Below, piece after piece: positions 20,871-28,838 of a DNA stretch of 64,000 nucleotides; the first letter of the stretch is position 1; each line of letters starts with the position of its first letter. The stretch is from contig SCTM01000145.1 of the NCBI GenBank assembly GCA_004297485.1, forward strand, positions 1 to 64,000. Reading direction: 5' to 3'. A program made the position numbers and the translations under genes. The notes beneath the pieces were generated by a model that was not told the DNA's origin, did not search any database, and saw only the letters and a list, made by a program, of their open reading frames with translations. This DNA comes from Rhodospirillaceae bacterium. Lineage in GTDB: Bacteria > Pseudomonadota > Alphaproteobacteria > Rhodospirillales > Rhodospirillaceae.

Positions 20871-23357
20871 GTGTTAGGTCAGGCGGGGATTCTGCTGACG
20901 GCACCATGGATCATGGGGATCGTCGCGGTTGTCGTGATCGTGCCGCCAGCGGCGTGGCTGCTGTGGCGTCAACACGGGCATTGGCGGCGCGCCGAGGACG
21001 CCCGCAATCACGCATTATATGTCCGCAAATCCCTGGAATGCGCCCTGGAGACTGCCCCCGAAGGCTACTTTGCCTGGTTCAGCGTCCCGGCATCAACGAA
21101 ACCAGACTCCATTGCCGACGGCGCCGACGACGGTCTGCCGGCCCCATGGCGCCGGAACGGCGAGAAACGCACCGTCGAGGTCTGCTCCCGACGGCTCGCC
21201 GTGCTGCTCGATCTCTTCCGTGGCATGGCGGCGGATTTCGAGCAGGTCGTGGACGGGTTTGACCGACCCTCCCAAGAAAAGCTGCGGACCGCGATCGTCG
21301 CGTTGAGATCCGACGGCACCGGGTTTCAGATCGCGCTCGACCACAGCATCACCGGCCGGCACCTGCAGGCGCGTGGCTTGCGCGCCGTGGACGACGACGG
21401 CAACTTCATGGCCGACGTCATGTGGATGGGCGATGTCACCGAGGGCGTGGCGGCGGTCGATACCCTCACCGAGGAAACCGGCGCGCTCCGCCGCGAGCGC
21501 GACCTGCTCCGCGCCGCCATGGATGGCCTCACCGAGCCGGTTTGGCTGCGCGATGATGATCTTTCCCTCATCTACTGTAACGCCGCATACGTGCGCGCCG
21601 TCGACGGCCGGGACGCAGGCGATGTGGTGGCCCGGGGACGGGAACTGGCGCCACGGGTTTCCGTGCGCGAGGCGCGCGCCCTGGCCGCCGCCGCACGGGC
21701 TTCGGCGGAGACGCGGCGGGCACCGTTCCATATGGTGATCGACGGCAGCCGCCGCCTTATGGAAGTGACGGAAGCGGCGGTGAGTGTTCCCGAGGTGACG
21801 GCCACGGCCATCGACCGCGAGGCTGCGCCGCTGTTTTCCGACGGCAGCGGCCGCCTGACGGCGGGGCTCGCCTACGACATCACGCGCCAGGAGGAGCTTG
21901 AAGTCCGGCTCAAACGCGAAGCCGCGGCTCATGCCGACGTGCTGGAAAGATTGGGCACGGCCATCGCGGTTTTCGGCCCGGACACCCGGCTGGCGTTCTT
22001 CAACACCGCCTTCTCGCGCCTCTGGAGTCTCGATCCCGTCTGGCTCAGGGATAGTCCCAGTTACACAACCGTGCTGGACGCCCTACGGGCCGACCGGCGC
22101 CTGCCCGAAGTCGCGGACTTTCCGGCTTATAAGGAAAAGGAGTTGATGCGCTTCAACTCCCTGATTGAGCCCCTTGAAGATGTGCTGCATCTGCCTGACG
22201 GCGGAACCTTGCGCCGGGTCGTGGCGCCCCATCCCATGGGCGGACTGCTCACCACCTATGAGGACGTCACCGACAAACTCGCGCTGGAACGCTCCTACAA
22301 CACCCTGATCGCCGTGCAGCGGGAAACCATCGACAATCTTCAGGAAGCCGTGGCGGTGTTCGGCGCCGACGGCCGCCTGCGCCTCGCCAATCCGGCGTTC
22401 GCGAGCCTGTGGGACTTAAGCATCGCCGCGCTGCGTGAGAGTCCGTCCATGGCCGAAGTGATAGAAGCATTCCGTCACTTCTTCGAGGACCCGAACATCT
22501 GGGCACGCCACCGCGGCGTCATGCTCACGGCGCTGGACGCGGATCGTGAGCGGGCGACGCAGCAGGGGCGCGTCATCCGCAGCGACGGGTCGGTGCTGGA
22601 ATTCGTGTCCGTGCCCCTACCCGACGGCGGCGTGCTGTTCTGCTACAACGATGTGTCAGCCCCCGAGCGGATTGCTCAGACCCTGCGTGGCAAAGCCGAA
22701 GCCCTGAGCATCATGGAAAAACTGCGCACGGCCTTTATCTCGCACGCCGCCGATGAACTTCAGGGCCCGCTGGGAGCGATCGCGCGGTCGGCGGGCAAGG
22801 TCGCCGCCCGAGCGGAGCCCGGTCTGCGCGGCACCGCCGCCGAAATTCTGGCCGCGGCCGAGGACATCAAGGCGTTGCTCGCGGACATCAACGACATCGC
22901 CGCCCTGGAAGCGGGGCAGCAGACCCTGCGTCTGGATACGGTGGACATGGCCGCCATTGTGACACGTGTCACGGCCATGACCCGGGAAGCCGTGCGCCAT
23001 CGCAACGTCGTCCTCAACGTGGCGTGTCCGGCCAATATCGGGTGGATTGTCGGCGACCCCCAAAGGCTGAAGCAGACCTTGTTCTATCTCGTGACCACGG
23101 CCGTGACCGCCGCCGGCGAAGGTGACGTGTTCCTCAGCCTGGATCGTTCGGGCGGCGACGGTGGACAGATCGACATCACCCTGCGCTATGTGGCGGCGGC
23201 GGCTCTCGATCATGGCGCGGGCGCGCTTGAACTTCATTTCGCGCGACGCATGGCGGAGTTGCACGGCGGTAACGTTGAGGTGGAGACGAGCGGGCCCGAT
23301 GCCCTGGTGGTCTGCCGCCTTCCCGCCGGACCGATGCGCGCCGCGTCGGTCGGCTAG
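20871..23357 (+). CDS. PAS-domain histidine-kinase-like protein lacking kinase residues (DivL-like)
   Basis: 828 residues from the GTG at 20871, preceded by AGGGGG; an ATG 33 codons earlier adds nothing family-like. One N-terminal TM helix (about 10-30), then several PAS-like domains (about 220-600, e.g. LTEPVWLRDDDLSLIYCNAAY, VAVFGADGRLRLANPAF). In the dimerisation helix the H-box reads ISHAADELQGPLGAI: aligned to SHELRTPL, the phospho-acceptor position is D628, not His. The ATPase domain follows DPQRLKQTL but has Thr (T743) at the N-box Asn, no DxGxG and no GLGL loop. It should be catalytically dead. It lies just upstream of tsaE-amgK-murU-addBA. Caulobacter DivL has similar architecture and a Tyr at this position; equivalence is inference. 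Confidence 0.85.
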   Translation: MLGQAGILLTAPWIMGIVAVVVIVPPAAWLLWRQHGHWRRAEDARNHALYVRKSLECALETAPEGYFAWFSVPASTKPDSIADGADDGLPAPWRRNGEKRTVEVCSRRLAVLLDLFRGMAADFEQVVDGFDRPSQEKLRTAIVALRSDGTGFQIALDHSITGRHLQARGLRAVDDDGNFMADVMWMGDVTEGVAAVDTLTEETGALRRERDLLRAAMDGLTEPVWLRDDDLSLIYCNAAYVRAVDGRDAGDVVARGRELAPRVSVREARALAAAARASAETRRAPFHMVIDGSRRLMEVTEAAVSVPEVTATAIDREAAPLFSDGSGRLTAGLAYDITRQEELEVRLKREAAAHADVLERLGTAIAVFGPDTRLAFFNTAFSRLWSLDPVWLRDSPSYTTVLDALRADRRLPEVADFPAYKEKELMRFNSLIEPLEDVLHLPDGGTLRRVVAPHPMGGLLTTYEDVTDKLALERSYNTLIAVQRETIDNLQEAVAVFGADGRLRLANPAFASLWDLSIAALRESPSMAEVIEAFRHFFEDPNIWARHRGVMLTALDADRERATQQGRVIRSDGSVLEFVSVPLPDGGVLFCYNDVSAPERIAQTLRGKAEALSIMEKLRTAFISHAADELQGPLGAIARSAGKVAARAEPGLRGTAAEILAAAEDIKALLADINDIAALEAGQQTLRLDTVDMAAIVTRVTAMTREAVRHRNVVLNVACPANIGWIVGDPQRLKQTLFYLVTTAVTAAGEGDVFLSLDRSGGDGGQIDITLRYVAAAALDHGAGALELHFARRMAELHGGNVEVETSGPDALVVCRLPAGPMRAASVG

Positions 23358-23396
23358 GGCTAAAACGCTAGAGCATGATTTGATGAAGTTGCATAT

Positions 23397-23497
23397 CCCC
23401 CTCACCGCCTCGCCCATTCTTGATCCGGGCGACATTGTCGCCCGGTTGGGCTCGGCACCGTCTGCCCGCTGGGGAGAGGGTTGGCGCGAGGGAGAGA
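23397..23497 (+). repeat. CCCCTCACC-type dispersed repeat, copy 1
   Basis: Shares with 32327-32394, in the same orientation, the 16-mer CCCCCTCACCGCCTCG, then GGCTCGGCACC and GGGGAGAGGGTTGG. This copy is longer because of an insert containing a GGGCGACATTGTCGCCC palindrome (23427-23443). It sits between the DivL-like gene and tsaE. Repeats of this general look are common between alphaproteobacterial genes. Confidence 0.75.
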
Positions 23498-23532
23498 ACA
23501 CGCTTCAACGTGAAGCGATCAGGCCCTAGCGC

Positions 23533-24003
23533 ATGCGGCGTTTCCGGCTGGAGACTGCGGAACAGACCGAGGCCCTGGGCGCCGCCCTGGCGACGTTGGC
23601 CCGTGCGGGCATGGTGTTCACCCTCGCCGGCCCCCTGGGCGCCGGCAAAACCTGCCTCGCCCGCGGATTGATCACAGCCCTGAAACCCGCGATGGCCGAG
23701 GAAATCGTCAGCCCGACGTTCACGCTCGTACAGACCTATGATACCGCCGCCGGACCGGTTTGGCATTTCGACCTCTACCGCGTAAAACACGCCGAGGATG
23801 TCATTGAACTCGGTCTCGAGGACGCCCTCGGCGATGTCGCCGTGATCGAATGGCCGGATCGCCTGGGCCGGTTTCTGCCCGCCGACCGTATCGACGTGAC
23901 CCTCACTCAAGCCGGCGATGGGCGCGAGGCCGAGATCAGCGGTCAGGGGAAATACGCGGAGGCTGTGGAAGCTTGGAAAACAAAACTGCGGGAGACGAAG
24001 TGA
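23533..24003 (+). CDS. tsaE: tRNA threonylcarbamoyladenosine biosynthesis ATPase TsaE
   Basis: A 156-residue P-loop ATPase needed with TsaD and TsaB to make t6A37 on ANN-decoding tRNAs. GPLGAGKTCLARG is the Walker A motif, SPTFTLVQTYD the switch segment, and WHFDLYRVKHAEDVIELGLED the conserved core ending in the EWPDR motif. The length is normal. It heads the amgK-murU-addB-addA block. Confidence 0.95.
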   Translation: MRRFRLETAEQTEALGAALATLARAGMVFTLAGPLGAGKTCLARGLITALKPAMAEEIVSPTFTLVQTYDTAAGPVWHFDLYRVKHAEDVIELGLEDALGDVAVIEWPDRLGRFLPADRIDVTLTQAGDGREAEISGQGKYAEAVEAWKTKLRETK

Positions 24004-24034
24004 TCTCCATGGCGCATCGCACCGAGCTAGAAAC

Positions 24035-24066
24035 CCTGGACCCTCGGGTCAAGCCCGAAGGTGACG
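24035..24066 (+). repeat. CCTGGACCCTCGGGTC-type repeat
   Basis: An element reading CCTGGACCCTCGGGTC then AAGCCCGAAGGTGACGG, with a CCTCGGG/CCCGAAGG-like inverted core. A related, interrupted copy lies at 38370-38550. It sits in the 115-nt gap between tsaE and amgK. This text is a familiar small intergenic repeat of alphaproteobacteria. Confidence 0.65.
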
Positions 24067-24118
24067 GTTGTGTTTTGCTGAATGGCTGGTCGACCACCGC
24101 AACGCCCGAGCGTCGCCC

Positions 24119-25114
24119 ATGACCACCGACCGCGATTCCCAGATCGCCACTTTTCTCGCCGCCCATGGCTGGGACAACGCGGCCCGGCGCCGAATTGCCG
24201 GCGACGCCTCGTTCCGCAAATATGACCGTCTCGAGGGTCCGCGCGGACGCGCCGTACTCATGGATGCTCCACCGCCCCACGAGAACGTACGGCCGTGGAT
24301 CGCAATCGCGCGCCATCTTCATGGTTTGGGCTTTTCCGCGCCCGCGATCCTCGCCGAGGATGTGGCCGCCGGGCTGTTGCTGATCGAGGACCTGGGCGAC
24401 GACACCTACACCCGATTGCTGGCGCGCGGAGCGGATGAGAAGAAACTCTATGCGCTTGCCGTGGATGCCCTGATCGCACTTCATAAACAGTCCGGCGCCG
24501 TACCGCCAAGCGTCGCGCCCTATGGCACAAGCCGGCTGTTGGAAGAGGTCAACCGGTTGCACGTATGGTACCTGCCGCTGGTGGATGCGCCGGCTTTAGC
24601 CGCCGATGTCCGCGCCGAATACGAAACCATCTGGCAAACACTGCTGCCGGCGGCCTGGAAAACACCCACGTCCCTGGTGCTGTTCGACTATCACGTGGAT
24701 AACCTGCTGGGCTTGTTCGATCGGCCGGGCGTCAAGGCGTGCGGCCTGTTGGACTTTCAGGACGCGGTTGCCGGGCCGGCGACCTACGATCTTATGTCCC
24801 TGTTGGAAGACGCCCGCCGGGACATCGATCCCACACTGGTGGCGGCCATGAAGCAGCGTTATCTCGCCGCCTTTCCCGCCATTACGCCTGAGGACTTCGA
24901 TCTTTCCTGGGCGGTGATGGCGGCCCAACGTCACACGCGCGTGCTCGGAACGTTCGCGCGGCTGAAGGTGCGGGACAGCAAACCCCAGTACCTCATCCAT
25001 ATCCCGCGCCTGTGGCGTTACATGGACACCTGCCTCGCCCATCCACATCTCGCACCATTGAAAGCGTGGCTTGACCGCCATGTACCGCCGACCGCGCGGA
25101 CAATAAGCGCGTGA
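24119..25114 (+). CDS. amgK: N-acetylmuramate/N-acetylglucosamine kinase AmgK
   Basis: A 331-residue APH-fold sugar kinase that phosphorylates the anomeric hydroxyl of MurNAc or GlcNAc in peptidoglycan recycling. The Brenner-type catalytic motif is FDYHVDNLLGL (His-x-Asp...Asn), and the Mg-binding Asp is in GLLDFQDAVAGPATYDL. The start at 24119 (MTTDRDSQ) is preferred to an in-frame ATG 17 codons earlier that lies in repeat sequence. It overlaps murU by 4 nt. The adjacent murU supplies the next step, so the MurU/AmgK anomeric recycling route is complete here. Confidence 0.92.
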   Translation: MTTDRDSQIATFLAAHGWDNAARRRIAGDASFRKYDRLEGPRGRAVLMDAPPPHENVRPWIAIARHLHGLGFSAPAILAEDVAAGLLLIEDLGDDTYTRLLARGADEKKLYALAVDALIALHKQSGAVPPSVAPYGTSRLLEEVNRLHVWYLPLVDAPALAADVRAEYETIWQTLLPAAWKTPTSLVLFDYHVDNLLGLFDRPGVKACGLLDFQDAVAGPATYDLMSLLEDARRDIDPTLVAAMKQRYLAAFPAITPEDFDLSWAVMAAQRHTRVLGTFARLKVRDSKPQYLIHIPRLWRYMDTCLAHPHLAPLKAWLDRHVPPTARTISA

Positions 25115-25839
25115 CCACGATTCCCAACACAGCCATGTTACTGGCGGCAGGTTTGGGCACGCGCATGCGCCCTATCACCGAGCGCATGCCGAAACCGCTG
25201 GTGCCCGTGGCGGGTAAAGCCCTCATCGACTGGACGCTCGATCCACTTGCCGCGTCGGGTGTCACGCGAGCGGTCGTAAACGTGCATCACCTTGCCGAAC
25301 AGATGCGCAATCATCTTGGCACCCGCACAAGGCCCGCCATCGCGATTTCCGACGAAAGCGCAGCCCTGCTCGATACCGGCGGCGGCATCGTCAAGGCACT
25401 GCCGCTGCTCGGGCCCGATCCCTTCTTCGTGTGCAATTGCGACGGCATCATTGTCGACGCGCCGGGGCAGCCGTCGGCATTCCGCAAACTCGCCGCCGCA
25501 TGGAATCCTGAAAAGCTGGATGTGATCATGCTGGTCCATCCGCTGGAGACAGCCCACGGTTTCGACGGTCCCGGCGATTTCTTCGTCGCATCCGACGGCG
25601 TCATGAGCCGGCGTCACACGGCAGCGCGCGCACCGTTCGTCTATGCAGGCGCATGGATCGTGCACCCCCGCGCCTTTGCCGGCGAGCAGGCGATTCCTTT
25701 CTCCGCCAATAGAATCTGGGACCGGGCCATCGCCGCCGGACGCATGATCGCCGTGGTCAATGACGGCGACTGGTATCACGTGGGCACGCCCGAAGCCGTG
25801 CCGGCCACTACGGCGCTTCTCGCCGGAACCGCGCCATGA
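25111..25839 (+). CDS. murU: N-acetylmuramate alpha-1-phosphate uridylyltransferase MurU
   Basis: A 242-residue nucleotidyltransferase making UDP-MurNAc from MurNAc-1-P. N-terminal signature AMLLAAGLGTRMRPIT followed by MPKPLVPVAGKALI is the sugar-nucleotide pyrophosphorylase motif; the metal-binding Asp lies in FFVCNCDGIIVDAP. The GTG start at 25111 overlaps the amgK stop (GTGA), and the stop overlaps addB (ATGA). It completes salvage of MurNAc that bypasses de novo MurA and makes cells with this route less sensitive to fosfomycin (family knowledge). Confidence 0.92.
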   Translation: MTTIPNTAMLLAAGLGTRMRPITERMPKPLVPVAGKALIDWTLDPLAASGVTRAVVNVHHLAEQMRNHLGTRTRPAIAISDESAALLDTGGGIVKALPLLGPDPFFVCNCDGIIVDAPGQPSAFRKLAAAWNPEKLDVIMLVHPLETAHGFDGPGDFFVASDGVMSRRHTAARAPFVYAGAWIVHPRAFAGEQAIPFSANRIWDRAIAAGRMIAVVNDGDWYHVGTPEAVPATTALLAGTAP

Positions 25840-28838
25840 GCAGACCGGTTCCGTCGGCAACATGGCGGAGTCTGATCGCTCGCGGCCGTCCCACCGTATT
25901 CACCATTCCGCCCGGCGCCGCCTTTGTCGACGCCCTGGCCGGCGGTCTGCTGGATGACGCAGGCGACGATCCCATGGCCTTGGCGGCGGTGACGGTGCTG
26001 TTGCCCACCCGCCGCGCGGCGCGGAGTTTGCGCGAAGCGTTCTTGCGGCTCACCAACGGCAAGCCGTTGTTGCTGCCGCGCATGATCCCCCTCAATGACG
26101 TGGACAGTGATGAAGCTTTGTTCGGCGGCTTCGCCACCGGCGCGACGGTGGAATTGCCCGCGCCCATCGCACCACTGCGTCGGCAACTCATGCTCGCCCA
26201 TCTGATCGAATCCCTGCCCATCGACGGACATCTCCCGAGCCCCGAGCAAGCCGTGCAACTGGCGGAAGCCCTCGCCCAGTTGGTGGATCAGGTGCAGACC
26301 GAGGGATTGGAGTTCGCCGCGCTGAAGAATCTGGTGCCCGACGAATATGCCGCGCACTGGCAGATCACCCTCAAGTTCCTGGCCTATGTGACCGATCACT
26401 GGCCGGAGATTCTCCGTGAAGACGGCGCCATCGATCCGGCCGAACATCGCAATCGGGTGTTCGCGGCCCAGGCGGCAATTTGGATGCGTACCGCGCCCGG
26501 CCCCATTGTCGCGGCGGGATCGACAGGCAGCATTCCGGCGACGGCGGCCTTGCTGGCGGTTGTCGCCGGATTGCCGGAAGGATGCGTTGTGCTTCCCGGC
26601 CTGGACACGGACCTGGACGACACGGCTTGGACCGCGCTTGACGAGTCTCACCCGCAGTTCGGTCTCAAGCACCTTCTGGAACGGATCGGAATCGAACGAG
26701 AGAACGTGGCGAGTTGGCCCGCCGTGCCGATCGACAGCCTGAACGCCCGCCGCCTTTTGGTATCCGAGTGCATGCGCCCGGCGGCGACCACGGACACCTG
26801 GACCGATAGTCATGGCGCGCTGGCGGGTTTGGACAAATCCGCCGTCGCCGGTGTGACGCGCATCGATTGCCCCGGACCACGGGAAGAAGCCGAAACCATC
26901 GCCTTGATCATGCGTGACGCCGTTCAGACTGAACAGCGGACGTGCGCCCTGGTGACGCCCGACCGCCGTATCGCCGAGCGGGTGGCGGCAGAGTTGGAAC
27001 GGTGGGACATCGTCATCGATGATTCCGCCGGGAAACCCCTCGACCGCACGCCGCCGGGAGTCTTCCTGCGCCTGACCGCCGCCATGGTGACGGAGGACTT
27101 CGCACCCGTGGCAACCCTTGCCGCCTGCAAGCATCCCTTCGCGTCCGCCGGACGCGATCCGGTGGCGTTCCGCGACCTGACCCGCGCGGCGGAGATATCC
27201 ATCCTGCGCGGTCCGCGTCCACCGGCAGGGTTGTCGGGCCTCGCCCAACTGGCGAAGCTGGAAAAAGAAGACGACGTGCGGGCATGGCATGCGCTGCTCA
27301 CAAACACGTGCGCGCGCTTTGCCGCACTCATGAGCGGCGACAAAGTCCCACTCAGTGTTCTGCTCGCGGCGCATATGGAGATGGCCGAAGCCTTCGCGGC
27401 CACGCCCGATACGCCGGGACCGCTGCGCCTGTGGGCGGGAGAGGCCGGCGAAGCAGCCGCTGCCTTCGTGGCCGAGTTGGCCCAGAACGGCGATGTGCTG
27501 AAGCCCATCGCACCCTCGTCCTATCTGGCGCTTTTCGAAACATTGATGGCAAGCCGCGTGGTTCGGCCGCGCTACAGCCGCCATCCACGCCTGGCCATTC
27601 TCGGCCCGCTGGAAATGCGGTTGCAGCGATTCGATGTGTTGATCCTCGCCGGCCTGAACGAAGGCACATGGCCCGCCGACGCAGCACCTGATCCATGGAT
27701 GAGCCGACCCATGCGTGCGCAATTCGGACTGCCGTCGCCCGAGCGCCGCATCGGCCTCGCCGCCCACGATGTAGCGCAAGCCCTCTGTGCGCCCAAGGTC
27801 GTGCTAACGCGCGCAGCGAAAGTCGACGGCACGCCCACGGTGCCGTCGCGCTGGCTGATGCGTCTTGAACGGGTGATCGCCGCCGCCAAACTGGAAAACG
27901 CGTGGCGCGACGAGCGCGCGCCATGGCTCGCCTGGGCTCATGCGTTGACGCGTCCCGCGGCGATCAAGGCCTGCGATCCGCCCGCGCCGAGGCCACCCGT
28001 GGCGGCACGGCCGCGACGGTTGTCGGTGACAGAGATCGAAAAATGGATGCGCGATCCCTACAGCATCTACGCGCGCCACGTGCTTGGTCTCGAACCCCTC
28101 GATCCGCTGGAACAGGACCCGGGTGCGGCCGACTACGGCCAATTGATTCACAGCGCGTTGCACCGGTTTATCGCCGCATATCCCATGGGCCCTCTGCCCG
28201 AAGACGCGCTTGCGCGCTTGCTGGACCTGGGACGTGCCATGTTCGCCGATCAAGCCTTGCGGCCGGGTGTGGCGGCGTTCTGGGAGCCACGCTTTGAGCG
28301 GGTCGCCGCATGGTTTGTGGAGACCGAGCGCGAACGCCGGAACGATCTTGTCCAGGCTCATGTGGAGATCAAGGGCGAGATGACGTTGAAGGGACCGGCA
28401 GGTCCGTTCACCTTGACCGGACGCGCTGACCGCATCGATCACACCAAAAGCGGACTGGTCATCATCGACTATAAGACCGGCGCCCCACCCAGTTCCAAGG
28501 AAGTGTTGGCGGGATATGCGCCGCAATTGCCCCTGGAAGCCGCCATGGTCGCGAAAGGTGGTTTCACGGGCGTGCCGCCCAAGATCGCGTCGGCACTGGA
28601 GTTCTGGCGACTGCACGGCCGTGACGAGGGCGGCGAGATCGTCGCCGTCAAAGGCGATCCGGCAAAGATCGCCTTGGATGCCGAGGAAGGTCTCGCGCAC
28701 CTCATCGCAACTTTCGATCAGGCCGCCACGGCATACGAGGCACGGCCCAATCCCGACACCGCGCCCACGTACAGCGACTATCTGCATCTGGCGCGGGTGA
28801 AGGAATGGAGTGCCATCTCAGGTGAGGACGGATCATGA
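25836..28838 (+). CDS. addB: Double-strand break repair protein AddB, alphaproteobacterial type
   Basis: A 1000-residue partner of AddA in end resection and Chi recognition. The N-terminal helicase-like half shows no GxGKT Walker A, as is usual for this branch. The C-terminal RecB-type nuclease domain (about 730-1000) has GRADRIDHTKSGLVIIDYKTG followed by YAPQLPLEAAM, with the catalytic D...DYK residues present. No cysteine occurs after about residue 730, so the iron-sulphur staple known from Bacillus AddB is absent. It overlaps murU and addA by 4 nt each. Confidence 0.93.
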   Translation: MSRPVPSATWRSLIARGRPTVFTIPPGAAFVDALAGGLLDDAGDDPMALAAVTVLLPTRRAARSLREAFLRLTNGKPLLLPRMIPLNDVDSDEALFGGFATGATVELPAPIAPLRRQLMLAHLIESLPIDGHLPSPEQAVQLAEALAQLVDQVQTEGLEFAALKNLVPDEYAAHWQITLKFLAYVTDHWPEILREDGAIDPAEHRNRVFAAQAAIWMRTAPGPIVAAGSTGSIPATAALLAVVAGLPEGCVVLPGLDTDLDDTAWTALDESHPQFGLKHLLERIGIERENVASWPAVPIDSLNARRLLVSECMRPAATTDTWTDSHGALAGLDKSAVAGVTRIDCPGPREEAETIALIMRDAVQTEQRTCALVTPDRRIAERVAAELERWDIVIDDSAGKPLDRTPPGVFLRLTAAMVTEDFAPVATLAACKHPFASAGRDPVAFRDLTRAAEISILRGPRPPAGLSGLAQLAKLEKEDDVRAWHALLTNTCARFAALMSGDKVPLSVLLAAHMEMAEAFAATPDTPGPLRLWAGEAGEAAAAFVAELAQNGDVLKPIAPSSYLALFETLMASRVVRPRYSRHPRLAILGPLEMRLQRFDVLILAGLNEGTWPADAAPDPWMSRPMRAQFGLPSPERRIGLAAHDVAQALCAPKVVLTRAAKVDGTPTVPSRWLMRLERVIAAAKLENAWRDERAPWLAWAHALTRPAAIKACDPPAPRPPVAARPRRLSVTEIEKWMRDPYSIYARHVLGLEPLDPLEQDPGAADYGQLIHSALHRFIAAYPMGPLPEDALARLLDLGRAMFADQALRPGVAAFWEPRFERVAAWFVETERERRNDLVQAHVEIKGEMTLKGPAGPFTLTGRADRIDHTKSGLVIIDYKTGAPPSSKEVLAGYAPQLPLEAAMVAKGGFTGVPPKIASALEFWRLHGRDEGGEIVAVKGDPAKIALDAEEGLAHLIATFDQAATAYEARPNPDTAPTYSDYLHLARVKEWSAISGEDGS

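Noticed and set aside
25776-27779. A 667-codon minus-strand open frame opposite murU/addB
   Set aside because: His/Gln/Gly/Arg-rich translation without motifs, typical of the antisense frame in GC-rich DNA.
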